A program made the position numbers and the translations under genes. A DNA stretch of 64,000 nucleotides from Paragonimus westermani. Lineage: Eukaryota; Platyhelminthes; Trematoda; Plagiorchiida; Troglotrematidae. Below are positions 1 to 11,860 of the stretch, piece after piece. Numbering within the stretch: position 1 is the first letter of the stretch; every line of letters starts with the position of its first letter. Where the stretch lies: contig QNGE01001259.1 of assembly GCA_008508345.1 (NCBI GenBank), forward strand, positions 49,952 to 113,951. The letters are read 5' to 3'. A model generated the notes under the pieces. That model saw only the letters and a program-made list of their open reading frames with translations. It was not told where the DNA came from and did not search any database.

Positions 1-415
1 TCAGGAAGAGATGCCAACCATCTTCCAACCCCCAACCTGGAGGACCAGGAGACTGTGGTTTGTCAGACCTCTACCTGTTGGCCTGCCTGGTTTGAGTAAC
101 TCTGCCTAGTTTAGCCCAAAAGGTCGTCGAGATGCGCAAGCCGTCATACCACGTCAAGGTCCAGTCTCACCGTGACGGACAAGTCGATGGACAGCAATAA
201 GCAACGCCAATTTAGTGGCGTGCTCATCGAGACTTAACATTCAGCAAGGCCTGTCGTGGCAGCTACTCCGAGGGGGCGATACCACTTCACCCGAACGGAA
301 ACATGCCGAAAGAAATCATGACAATACCCGGCTTTGTTTCGTTCTGAGACAACAGAGAACACCAAACTTTTCAGTCTTGTACACTCGGTCAACTGTGTCC
401 GTCAAGCAGGAACGG

Positions 416-573
416 AACGGGTGTTTCGCATCATCCGCTGAATCCCCACTATCGCGCCGCTGAAGGTCAGAGATCAATAGGTGAGGCCGTCGTAATTCGT
501 CTGTATCATCCAGACTTATGATGAAAAAAATACAGGGAACAGATGCCAACGTCTGAACTTTTATGGTCAGAGT
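416..573. repeat. Direct repeat, copy 1 (about 157 bp)
   Basis: This segment recurs at 1698-1854 in the same orientation with only a handful of substitutions and one A-tract length change. It begins at aacgggtgtttcgcatcatc and ends at ttatggtcagagt. No coding function is recognised. It could be a dispersed repeat, a local duplication with a 1282-bp period, or an assembly artefact, because the second copy starts directly after a single N. Confidence 0.9.
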
Positions 574-1696
574 CCGTCAGACATGCTGCAACGTGAGCGA
601 CCGGATGCACGTCCAGGTTGACCCATTGTCGCGTCAGGCTCAATGGGCACCTACACACCTACCCCTGTTTTCCAGAATGAAAGACGAGTGCACGCATGCG
701 AACGGCATCGAAATGCTTTGTTCGCGATGATAAACATTGGGTAGTGCGTTGCGCACGAACCGCGGAAGAAACCACTTGGTGACGGAATGGAGTGAGAACG
801 TTAGAAATGCACCATATGAGCGAGCGATGGACAGTCAAATAAAATGCCGTGTTCCGGCTACGATACGAATGCAGTATCGCGTTTGTAACGATATCCCTGA
901 CAATTGGGCTCGAAATCTCGTGACATTGTTTTGTAATGGCTTTCCGAACACTCTCCCACATAGCCTTTTGGTCGTGACGTCCTTAAGTGCATGGGTATTG
1001 TTGAACCCAGAAAAACAGCCTATACGAACAAATTCAAGGATTAACAGACAAATGACAAACACGTTCAGTCCGAGGCTGTAATATACCGATTGCCACGTTG
1101 CGTATTATGCTGTGGGACGGTGGTTGACCTCGAATCAATAAACACATCCGAGGGGAACCCACCCGCGAGATCGGACCGACATATTGCAAGAGGGATCATA
1201 GAATAAACACATTCCGTGGAAATCTTACCACCATGGCGCTCCCAGATAGCTGATGGATAAGCGAGTTAAGTGGATGTATTAAAGAAATTACTACACTAAC
1301 AAAATTGCAAGAATCAGCTAGAAAACACAAAAGTACTTTTAACGTGAACCTCTGGAATTAGTGACGATCAATCTGAACGAAATCACGTGACTCTAGCGAA
1401 TAAACCACTGAAATTAGGGGAAAAGGCTGCTGGTAAACAGGCAACATTACCCTACCCAGAATCGACTAATAAACTGAATAACGCTCACGGATGGTTGAAC
1501 ACTAATAGGATGATTGCTATAAAAGTAACTGATTTGGTCTATATCAACGTAAAACGGAGTTTATGAAGACATGAATCATCGGCTCACGTTTCTCATTAGG
1601 TAGTCATCACAAAGGGGACGGACAATACACTATATCAGCAGATTCATCAGGAAGGGAGGTCGGTCTGATCTATGGTTGAGTTTTGTTCGAATATAT

Positions 1697-1697
1697 N
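1697..1697. other. Single-base assembly gap (N)
   Basis: One N interrupts the sequence exactly where the second copy of the 157-bp repeat begins. The bases before it (gagttttgttcgaatatat) resemble those after the repeat copy at 1851-1872 (gagttttgtgagaatatat). That suggests a difficult AT-microsatellite junction or a forced contig join. Confidence 0.95.
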
Positions 1698-1854
1698 AAC
1701 GGGTGTTTCGCATCATCCGCTGAATCCCCACTATCGCGCCGCTGAAGGTCAGAGATCAATAGGTGAGGCCGTCGTAATTCGTCTGTGTCATTCAGACTTA
1801 GGATGAAAAAATACACGGAACAGATGCCACCGTCTGAACTTTTATGGTCAGAGT
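1698..1854. repeat. Direct repeat, copy 2 (about 157 bp)
   Basis: Second copy of the segment at 416-573, same orientation, roughly 95 percent identical by eye. It differs at gtctgtgtcattcagactta versus gtctgtatcatccagactta, and at a few other bases. It is bounded on the left by the N at 1697 and on the right by an AT microsatellite. Confidence 0.9.
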
Positions 1855-1863
1855 TTTGTGAGA

Positions 1864-1882
1864 ATATATATATATATATATA
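1864..1882. repeat. (AT)n microsatellite
   Basis: Uninterrupted AT dinucleotide run immediately after repeat copy 2. Confidence 0.95.
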
Positions 1883-4603
1883 ATCAACTTCTTTAAACAG
1901 ATAAAAGATCGTACGTTTGATACTACACCGTATGGAAAAGTGTGAGGATTTAAAAGACTATGTGTATCCGGAACGTCTAGACTGATATAAAGTTCGGCAG
2001 GAAAGGTTGTCTCACTTGTAAGGATAGTAAATAGCAGCAACCACAACAATCCGCTAAAATTTTATAACCAGTGTGCTGATTCTTACACCTTTGGAATGAT
2101 TTTGACAGTGTTCGAAACACACTTAGTTGAGATGGGGACAACGATAAGTACCATTCCCAAACTATCTTCGTGACAAAGCACACAAACTATGGGCATTTAT
2201 AGGCTGAAATCTAGAAGGTCTTCGAAGTACGTGGTACTCACTAAGATGAGAAATATTTAATCAATGCTGTGTGTTACAAACTTCAAACTACTTCTCAATT
2301 GTATCCGGCTGCTTCCAAACCAGGGAATCAGTTTTTCTCGAACGCGAGATCCAATTCTCTTAACTATTTCACTCCACAAGTTATTTATCAGTTTCCTTGA
2401 AATTGCTGCGAAATTTACATTGACGGAACAGGCAGATGATTGCCTGAACATCTCCCCCAGAGGAGTGACAGCTAATTACCCAAAAATGCAGTCAGGCAGA
2501 CTGACGAAGGAAAAACCTGGCACCATTTATTACGGAACATCCGCACAACAGACCAGGTTCTCGACTTAATCGACTGCACCACTGCTTTTGTGAGGCAAGC
2601 CGGCCTCAAAGTTTTGGCGACCAGTGAAATTCTGCCAATCGAACAAGGAAAGTCAGCTTCATGTGCGTCGGAGAGAGTCGTTCTACCAGTCTACCATAGT
2701 CAGTAATTTTTGGCCCTCTCTACTCATGAATTCAGCTCAATCGTTGTTAGTATGAACGTAGTCAGACCAGCGGCAAGTGACAGTGCAAAATCGGAATGTT
2801 AGCATCCTGCAATACACATCTTCATGTCATCCTTGTGAACATGACAAAGAATACTCAGTCCACTAAAACGGATACGATTCTCTACTGATCAACAAGGCTT
2901 GGCTGCACGCTACTTCTCGGGTTTGTTGTGAGTAAGTAACCGGCGAGTAGCTAGTAGACCACAGGAACAGCAAGTAATTACCACGCCCGTCTAAACCAGT
3001 ATTCCATAAGCCACCTTCAGGACAACCTGAAATCAGAGTACTTTAACGCTTATAAAGCTGGCAATCAACGATTCTTCTACCAGGTAATAACTGTGGATAA
3101 TAACTAATCCAACCTTGAAATAGAGAATAACATCAGCAGAATAGGTAAGGTTACTCGTCACAGAGAGCCACATCTAAAAGTTGTCATCTGAATAGTGAGA
3201 ATAGGATTTAAAACGTTCTAAGCTGTACATTCGACGACTATGCGCAACTTAGGAGTTGAAAACGTTCCAGTCAATTGTTGGAGAGTTGTACCAAGAGGAT
3301 TTGTTTGAAGACAACATGATTCACACGGGGTCACCAGTCGTCTTCGAACACACATTGCACGATCACACGATTTCGAGTTGAATAGTAGAAAATCACGAAT
3401 TTCAAAATCGGTCAGAAAAACATTGGAAACCACACGCCTATGAATATTGGTAAAACCTTCAGACCTGCGTTGTTTGGCACCGCAAAACCCAAACAGTAGC
3501 CAACAGAACCAGTGAGAACAAAACAGTACGCAATGAACAAGGATATGTGTGATAAGCATTGTGACTGATATCGACCACCTGCCGATCCGTTCAGGAAAAC
3601 CAATAAACAAAATCGAGCGAGCACATCTGCTTTGAAACGTCAATCGGTAATTATGGTCACCGTTATCAACATTTATCCTTTCACAGGATCAAAACAAATG
3701 AACCCCGAGGCTAATGCCAGAATAATTATCTGTTTTGATAGGTAAATTCAAACCAGTGGTTGTGAATGTTGCAAACAGTTGACAAGCGAAAAATAACACT
3801 AAGATGCACATAGATGAAATGTATAACGTTTGCCATTCGTTACAGTACGCTCAGGTAGCAAGCAAACATACCGACCATGATGTGATAAGCATTCGATAGT
3901 CGTACAAAACAGTCATTTACCTCGAAGCGCAGCCAGTGGAACTCCAACCAATTTAGCATTAAAGAGAGCGCAAATTGGTGCTTGAAAACCGCGCTCCCCG
4001 TACCTGTGAGAGCGCTACTGAAGTAGCCAGCACGTGGTAACTGGTACGACTCGAAAACTTCATTACACAATTGTCCAAAAGTTGATGAGGCGTAAATCAA
4101 ATTTGGAATCATGAACACCAAGCAGCACTCACGTCGATTCTCGCTCTGTGGGGAATACATACAAGCATCCCCATCCACTGCTGTTCAATTAGAATATTCA
4201 AGCACAAAATATGGTGCGTGAGTGATCATACTCGCTACGGCCGAACACTGTTAATCACCGAGCATATCGGCTGGCGGAAAACTGGAGGAGATACAAATAC
4301 ACACACGAGATCAAGATAAACAAGAAAGGTTCGTATGCTTAAATACTCCCAATCAGGATGACAGTAATAAGCAAGTGAGGTCAAAACCAACTGAAAATAA
4401 ATGCTCCAATTATATCCTATTCGTTTATCACGGATGATTTGTGGTGAATCGAAAATACCGGTTCGAAAAGAGAGGGGTGTAGTTAGAGCGTAAACCGAGG
4501 TAGCAACAAGAGTGCCTCCTCTGGGAACGAGAATAAACCCGGTGTGTGAGGGGTTTGATCATAATCCGGCAGCCAGCCCTTGAGCTAATATACACAAATC
4601 AAG
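1883..4603. other. No gene recognised
   Basis: Only short open frames, typical of random non-coding sequence. The longest is 3218-3643 on the minus strand (141 codons, partly hydrophobic, no recognised domain). A short open stretch on the plus strand near 2545-2700 has no recognised homology or convincing splice borders. Confidence 0.6.
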
Positions 4604-4604
4604 T

Positions 4605-4628
4605 AATATATATATGTATATGTATATA
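4605..4628. repeat. AT/GT-rich microsatellite
   Basis: Alternating purine-pyrimidine run of AT units with GT interruptions. Confidence 0.85.
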
Positions 4629-4765
4629 AATACAAATCAGGTAACAGTATGGCTATCAGCAACAGGTGCAGTCACAAGACTGGTCTTCGACTCCCTGGAA
4701 TGCGGTCTAGCCGTCTTAAAAGTCTTCGGTCTAGTATGGCAAGCATACTAGGCATATATGATTCT

Positions 4766-5360
4766 TCAAAATGTTGTCACACGGACTCGATCCTGACTGC
4801 TGATACACAGGAATAACCTGAAGCAGCAAAAGTGACAGATGTTCAGAAGACGCTCCAGTTGTGTTACGTGTACCCAAGCCTTGATGTCATTTGAAACGGT
4901 GCTAGGCACACAAGCTCGATGCAATTTCATACAAGTGTTGTTGGCCAGCATGGCATCCTCATAAACAATTTCGAAAGTCGTCTCGCTGTTACCGTGTTAC
5001 GAACGCAGTGGTCGAGTGTGATGCTGAGGAAGAGATTGCCAAATTAGGTGAATTCCGCCACCACTTCGAGAATCCAGTCCCCAATACCGATGCAGGTATT
5101 AGTGGTGCTGCAGTCTTGAACTTCGTTGTCTACCTCCAGTAAACACCAGGTCGGGACAAACTCTTCATGGGGAAGTGTGAGTTTGTCAATAAATTTCGGA
5201 ATCGCTTCCCCAGACTGCACCATAAAGCCAATGTGAGCTGTAAAAACGTGTCGATCCACAGTGCGAATTCACCGTTTGACTGCTGCGCCTTCCGAAACCG
5301 ACGAATTCCGAGGCTCATTTGAACACGAAGAAGATAGACTTTGAGCTTAAGAGCTTGGCT
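4766..5360 (-). mobile_element. RTE-like non-LTR retrotransposon, decayed RT fragment
   Basis: On the minus strand this is the palm-to-thumb part of a non-LTR reverse transcriptase. Starting near 5260 and reading leftwards, FTAHIGFMVQSGEAIPKFID aligns with the usual F-ADDAAL--HTEEALQ-LID stretch, so the catalytic ADD has become TAH. Next comes VQDCSTTNTCIGIGDWILEV (usual GQDV--PSI-IGDY-LEV), ending VAEFT, where families continue YLGSTISS. After a frameshift near 5040, a stretch resembling NTKMKVYQACVLSTLLYGSE and then ERRLN-FH-R is seen at 4770-4930 (here NTCMKLHRACVPSTVSNDIK and ERLLNICHF). Frameshifts and the lost catalytic residues show a dead, 5'-truncated copy. The endonuclease part is not visible. 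Assignment to an RTE-type clade is from motif recognition only. Confidence 0.75.
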
Positions 5361-8300
5361 CACGAAGCAACTTCACAACAAGTGATTGTGAGCAGGAGGA
5401 TATGGAGCACATCGATTCGGAGCAATGAGGATAAGAAAAGCCCGAATCAACAACTCGACGAAGCGTACATCAAGCCGGTTTCTCCATGAAACAGGTTACA
5501 CGGAGGAGGATGAGACAAACCTACGAGTGAGATATACAAATAGACCGATGAAACTTGGAATCCGCGTCCATTTATCTCCCCAACCATCACAAGCCGACCT
5601 CAAGAGAAACAGACCACCGACAGCTCCTCATAACAATAGCTAGCGCCATTACGTTGCACGGTCGTGTCACCGTCTCAGGTGACACACGCCTCTTGGTTAG
5701 TATCAACATATTAGTATCAACATATTGTGAAATGGTGAATGAAGGAAAATGGAAGCAAGCTACCTAAGCAATGAATACAAAACGTTCCACATACCGCGGT
5801 CTGTAGCTAGTTAATCTGATTGAATCTTCCTCCAAAGAAATCGAATGAAACAGGCGACCGACGCTGAGCTTGAAACACGTCTAAAGTAGAAAAGGCAGGA
5901 AAAACCAATTGACATACCACACCAGTGTGCTCGTAAGCAACATCAGAGGAAGGAAAGTGAATAAAAAGCTCGAACACTTCTCGATCGATGTCCATTTGTA
6001 TTCAAACGGATGAAAGGGCGAATGTGAGTTTGATTTGTCGTATGCGGCCTGATAAATAATCCTAGGGTGGGAAGTCCCTAGCAGCCAACATGTACAACGG
6101 ACACAATGTGATAACCTCTGGAACATTGGCCAATAAAAACTTATCACACTAACTAGCCTGTTCCACTTGGAAACTAATGCGGCCGATTCACCTAAATTCT
6201 AAAGTTCTACTTCGGAATCACGACGACTAACTGGGACAGATACGCCGAGTGCTAAGCAAGTGGGAGTAATGACATCAATGAGGAGAAGAATGAAACATGG
6301 TATTACACTGAATGCACCAGAAAGAGTTAGTGAAGACAGATCATAGGGAACTCTACAAGAAAAATATAAAATCGCTGGGAGCATGTGATAGATAACACTT
6401 TCCGGTGGTTGAAACCACATTTACGAAACAAAATACTTCAGCTGTTTGTCACTTCCATTGGCAGTGCATGAATAATAGGATATACAATGATCACTACCCA
6501 GTGTGAATCGATGGGGCAACCGAACTGAATGAAACTGTTCGGGCTACTTATATGAACCAATTCGTGCTACATCAATCTGGATTGACAACTCAGAAACGAA
6601 TACTGATGAAGAGTATCACATCCCGAGAATCATCCTACACTGACGACTGTACAACACCGGATGAGTAAACAAACAAGCAGATAGGGTGGGTTACATGGAA
6701 AAGAGAAGGCGCTCAAGTTATAAGTCGCGTGAGTGAAATTATTCAAAACGAAAGCTACCTCAATTTTGAACACGTAGACTAATGACCGCCATCGAGAGAA
6801 TGCACACATACTTCGACCTAGCCGAGCTTAAACAGCGACGTACACATTGGGAAAAAAACAATTTACAACGACGGTCAAACGACAGTCCAGATACGTATTC
6901 ACCAGAACAGGGGATCAAGGTCACCGGGGTTGCTGAAAGCTATACGAATCACTTTCCTTCCACACAGACTGGAATAGATCATTCGTTTGTGGTTGACTTC
7001 TAAACCAGCAAGGAGGTACCATGTTCTCAGAATGGGTTGGTGAAATTTGTGCAAATAGCTGGTCTCAGTGATCATCACTCTACTGGGGTCGTAGTAGCTG
7101 CATGCTCGTCTGTAGGTTAACTACGAATCGGTGATCGATTTCAGTCTATGAGTGAAAGAAAGCGTCACAGACGATGAGAATAGACTAGTTTAGTTCTCAA
7201 TTCATCTGCTTGAGGAACATACAACCGTCAACTGCAAAACATCGAGGAAAAAACAGTTCGGAATGGGGTCTTAAGAATGCACGTAACTTCAAATTTTGAG
7301 CGATCGTACAAAATTCTCACTGAGAGCAAACTCTGTTATCACTAGAAGAGATGCGCATTCAAACAAGACGAAGTGGAAATTTAACAACTGAGTTCCTATG
7401 AGTGATTGGTTTTTCAGGCGGACAACATGAGCGATAACTTTCGTACACATACAACGTCCAATTCTGGCGAAAGCAATCAAAAATGAAGTCTCACAGAGAG
7501 AGAAAAGACAGACTGGATGAATGTTGTTCACAAACCAAAATAATTGTGACGTGTGCGATGGCAAATCGAATTAATAAATGAAGCCTGTGGACGTATCCAG
7601 AAACAGGACCGACTTCATGAAGGCCCGCTGAAGTACTGACGTGATCAAAACTTACATTAAAATAACGTTGAAACAGCTGGATCATGCCAGGAATCCCATT
7701 GCATGACGTTGGAACAGCAAACGCTAGAAATGTCAGTGCTGGGTACAACACTACTTCACAGCATGCGGCAAGTCTGACACAGTTGCAGTGCAAGTCTCAT
7801 CGTGAGCATGACTGAATTGCATGTCACTCCGATAGGATTCGATATAAACAGAACGTGACAGGCAAACGCCCCATCAGATAGAACGACAGGCCTGGATGAG
7901 CTTATTCACTAATCTCATGCACACAACAGTGTGCCATGGATGCTGAAGGAATAAAAACTGGAAACTATTGGGCTTTGGTCGACACGATGAACGATCAGAT
8001 GTCCCTACCATGCTGTGATCAGCCAGTAAGTGTGGAAGGCAAGCAGTCTGCAACCTACAACAAGCAGTAAAGGAACACGAAAAACGGAATTCCCGACGTA
8101 TTACACTGAGGAGCCGTTTAATCGCGGTTGTATCAGAAGCTCCATTTGTGGAATTGTTTTTGTTTAAGGATTTGAAGGTTTAAGGATTGTTCAAGTTCTT
8201 CACGAAATAGCACCCAAACAGATCATATTCTAAGCAATCAGTTTCAGAGTAGGTGCAAAACACTTAAAATCAAACGTCTAAAGGTAGACTGAAAGTTCCA

Positions 8301-9930
8301 CCAAAGTGTAATGAACAAACACAATACTTCCATCCCAAAAAGGTAGTTGAAAAAAGAGCCAGTCTGACGTGTTTCCACAAATCGTCGTAATAGTGCATCT
8401 CACATATTACTTTAAGAAATCCCGAGTAGTTTGCATTACAATGTTCTCAGGGACTCAAGTTTCGTTCCGGTAATACCATGAAACACACTTTTTACAAGGT
8501 AGTTGTTCAGGCTGTGATAGTTGTCATAGTCAGAATCAGCAGGAGTCGGTCAATCCTTATTTAGAGGACTCGCCGAATAAAAAAAACACGCTTCACCTTT
8601 GCATCAGGGTCTAAAGGATTATAGGCAATAAGAATTCATTAAGGAAGCTAAGGAAGACGTTAAACAAACTGAACACCATGAACAAGAACGCTCATTCGAA
8701 CGCAGCAACTGTCGTGATCTTTATCCAAATGACTACTATTCGATAGAGCACCAACTTCGGTTTTCTACATCCGTTCCATGACCGTCCATGTATAGAACAA
8801 GTAGCAATTTCACCTCCGTTCAGTAGTAAACAGGGGAGTAATCCACAGTGTACGCAATGAGACAACTTATTACTCACAACTGTCGAGAGTAGTCCATTAC
8901 GCTACCTTTCCGCAACAAACTAGTAAGATTGTCAACACTTTTGTCTGATGTTCGCTTATGATACAAGTTAGCAATCAGTTCTTAAAGACTCATCGGTTGA
9001 CTTCCAAATGAATGGTTAAGATCTGCGAGCAGACTATCTCTGAGCAAGCGACGAAACAAAGATTGGGTTTCATTGTGGTCGTCACAACGAAACAGCCGAC
9101 AGTTCTTCAAAGAGTAGCATCATGGATGATGGCCACTTCACATTTGACCAATATGTGCGGCCATACTACCAACAAGCAAGAGCATGCCCGAATGTTTGAC
9201 CTGATTCAAAAGAACGGATAGATCATCATGGAATACATCCCCGTCGGTGTTTGACTTACTGTCTGAAGGAATGTACTTTGCATGCACGAAAGTTAAAACA
9301 AGTAGCGAATTTGACGATCCACAGACAATCGTTCGCTGAAACCTAATCTAGAGAAACTAGCTTTGCTACAGATCTCAGTGCCATCAAAATCCGATATGAG
9401 CGGGAGCTTAAACCCTGTTGAAAACAGGAACTTTGAAGAAGATTCGCGGTACCGTAGCACATCCTAACACAAGGATCACAGCAACGGTAATGCCAGGATC
9501 CCGACTGCAAGTCTCGGAGAGACAAAAAGTGCTCGTCAACATATTTTGCCAACCTATTTGTTACAGTTCATAAAGGCTTCGACAAGTGATGTCTTTCTGA
9601 CTCAACAGGGACAAACAGATTGGGAGGAAGAGCAATCATATTTCACAGTCTTTCATGGAACGCACTAGGTTGCACATGGACCACTACGGTCAAGGCGCCT
9701 AAAACCAGATAGGAAAGGTCGCGGTAACGGGGTTGTAAGGCAATAATCACGTAACTGACAATCATCATCGTCATCACCCAGCTACCGCGAGCAATAGGAG
9801 AAAACTGATAGTAACGACATCATCCGGAGTTCCTAAACAAATAGTACGATCCGTGAAACACAGTGCGACCGTTTCATCAGAAGTTGGCCGTAACGACAGG
9901 TAACTAACTGTTCATAACCGTCTCACGAGT
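5361..9930. other. No gene recognised
   Basis: Long stretch with only short open frames on both strands. There are no recognised domains, no RT, transposase or integrase motifs, and no long low-complexity tract. A short (ATC)-like run at about 9763-9777 could be the 3' terminus of a non-LTR copy, but no body of an element could be recognised beside it. Confidence 0.5.
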
Positions 9931-10011
9931 CGACGTGCGGTCTTTCAACCTGGATGATTGACGTGCGGTTTTTCAAAAGCAGGGAAGGGGGCAGCGACAG
10001 CACCCTTTCCC
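9931..10011. repeat. Short direct repeat plus hairpin
   Basis: Two near-identical 18-mers, cgacgtgcggtctttcaa at 9931-9948 and tgacgtgcggtttttcaa at 9959-9976, are followed directly by an inverted repeat (gggaaggg at 9982-9989 and ccctttccc at 10003-10011). Nothing is known about it. It may be the end of an unrecognised repeat family. Confidence 0.55.
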
Positions 10012-10293
10012 TAATGGATTAAACAATCTCAGTACGGTCTCGACACTGCTTGTCAGGCAATGAATCATGTGCCAACGTGGTGTTTCCACACATCGAGTAG
10101 GCTGGCGTGAGTGAACGCGCTGACACATGCAGTCACACAGACAAGCTGACGATCAGCGTGAAAAACGAAAACATTGACCCAAGGGCCTTGAACACAAAAG
10201 GAGATGAACAACACAGGGACAGGGAAACGTGTGGTCGACACGCGTCCAATTCTCAAGAAACCGTGAGCATGGTTTAAGTCTATGTTGTCGCAG

Positions 10294-10434
10294 TGATTTC
10301 GGCTTTACAACAGCGAATCAGACAACTGTTGGGAGGTGAAGACCCAAAGCCGCTGACAGCCAAGTTGATACCGGAAGTTCTACTGCGATCCGATCAAACA
10401 CACGAGATTAGAAAACGACGCATGAGAGCGTACA
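10294..10434 (+). CDS. Candidate internal exon, unknown protein
   Basis: A 141-base open stretch sits between a plausible acceptor (tatgttgtcgcag, AG at 10292-10293) and a good donor (GTGAGT from 10435). In the frame where the first two bases complete a codon it encodes 46 residues, beginning ISALQQRIRQLLGGEDPKPL and ending EIRKRRMRAY, with one base left over. It is therefore a symmetric phase-1 exon that can be spliced without shifting the frame. The product is charged and helix-like, unlike the surrounding translations, which are poor in such composition. No family is recognised. The open frame continues past the donor for about 40 codons of less protein-like sequence, as expected for intron read-through. 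No neighbouring exons were found with confidence. It could also be a fragment of an old repeat. Confidence 0.45.
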
Positions 10435-11179
10435 GTGAGTTATGCCACTCAGTAAGGAATGAAAAGGAGTGCGACACGATAACCAAAACTGTGACCGGTT
10501 TGACAATCAATCACTCGGAAAACACAAACCCATCGATCAGTAAGGAGGGCAAGTGAAAATGGGTGATTGAATGAGTGAATAGCATCCATCTGCAGCAAGA
10601 AGAACGCAGTCGCAATAACTGTTCTGTCATTCTGAAAATCGCATGAGCTAGTTGAAAGTACTGAGTAGCTTTTGACCAATTCGTCAAAACAGAGAGAAGG
10701 CTTGTGCCGCGAGACATTGACACTTTGACTTATTCACATCAGTCGCTAACGTAAAATCAACAAATTTTCTAGAGTAACAGCAAATGAACGAACCAACTAT
10801 ATAGTGTCAATCGTTCGCGCGTTAGTGACGCAGTCAGTTCTGTGATGAGGGAGGTGATTGCGTCAACGTCTTCTGTGCATACGAAACTTGTTGATGCTGT
10901 CTGATTGGCGTCACCTTACTGATCGCTGGTAGTATCAGGCTAAGATTAGTTGACAATACCTTGAACGAAATGACCAGTTAGATAGGAGACCTGTAGCAAG
11001 GATGAGCTTGGTGATCGAGTGTGCTACATTCAACGGGCTGTTTTAACGTTGAATCTAATAACCACCAACGAATATGCATCATCATGCGCTCATCCAGACA
11101 CCGATCAGATTCGCCCATGCAGACGTCATTGAAATGATTGGTTCTTTCATATGTTGTTATGTTGTTACGCTACTTTGGT

Positions 11180-11860
11180 TCAGTCAGTCTTGCAGAAGCA
11201 GTTTACATTTTGAAGCTGCGAAACACATTCCAAAGTATTTAGCATACGGGGCGAAATAGCGTATAGCATTGTTTGTACTGCTTGGAAAGTGTCAAACACC
11301 AACACGCTGTCATCAGTACAATCAAGAACAGCCAATCTTTCACCAGGTAGGAGGTCCACGCCGGTACGGCACTTTGTCGGAGATAATCCTCCAGTATTTC
11401 ATCTATGACGAATTTAGACGAAAATGATGAAAACGGGCAGCCTTGACGCACGCCGCTCATGGTGCTCAAACCGTCAGACGGTTCATCGTAAAAACCTAAT
11501 CTGAGCTGAAGTACAGGGACAAAGCGCCGATAGTATGTTCACATACTTGGTCAGTACACCCCTGTGTTTAGGCGACTCTGTGAGTGTGGATCGATCCGTC
11601 AAATCAAGCGCACCTTTATGGTGAAGAAATACCGCGATTGCTAGTCGGCGGTACACATGACGCTGCTCCAGAATTTGACGAAGGGTAAAATGTGATCTAT
11701 GCATCCCCGCCCAGTGCGAAACCTTGTCTGTTCTCTCTCCTAATGCTTTCCTCCCGAGCAACAGTGAGTCGATGAAGTACAATGTGTGCTAGAACTCTAG
11801 TAATGACTGGGATCAAACTGATTCCGGTGTAGTTTTCACAATAGTCGAAATAAATTTATG
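11180..11860 (-). mobile_element. Non-LTR retrotransposon RT-domain fragment (11-kb copy)
   Basis: Reading the minus strand from 11850, the translation starts YTGISLIPVITRVLAHIVL (usual Y-GISLIPV-TRVLA-IVL), then ends its fingers region with FTLRQILEQRHVYRRLAIAV. Next is FLHHKGALDLTDR, where families have FLD-KGAFDSVDR, so the first catalytic aspartate is replaced. After a frameshift near 11480 it reads MSGVRQGCPFSSF, then EILEDYLRQS. After another shift the region equivalent to the YADD motif and to AASKCKVLLQD of the 48-kb copy is recognisable at the DNA level down to about 11180. It is the same family as 48376-48690. Several frameshifts and substitutions make it inactive. Endonuclease and 3'UTR are absent here. 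Confidence 0.85.

Noticed and set aside
3218..3643. 141-codon minus-strand frame, possible membrane protein
   Set aside because: The hydrophobic stretch is short and flanked by random-looking sequence. No signal peptide with an ATG and no splice borders.
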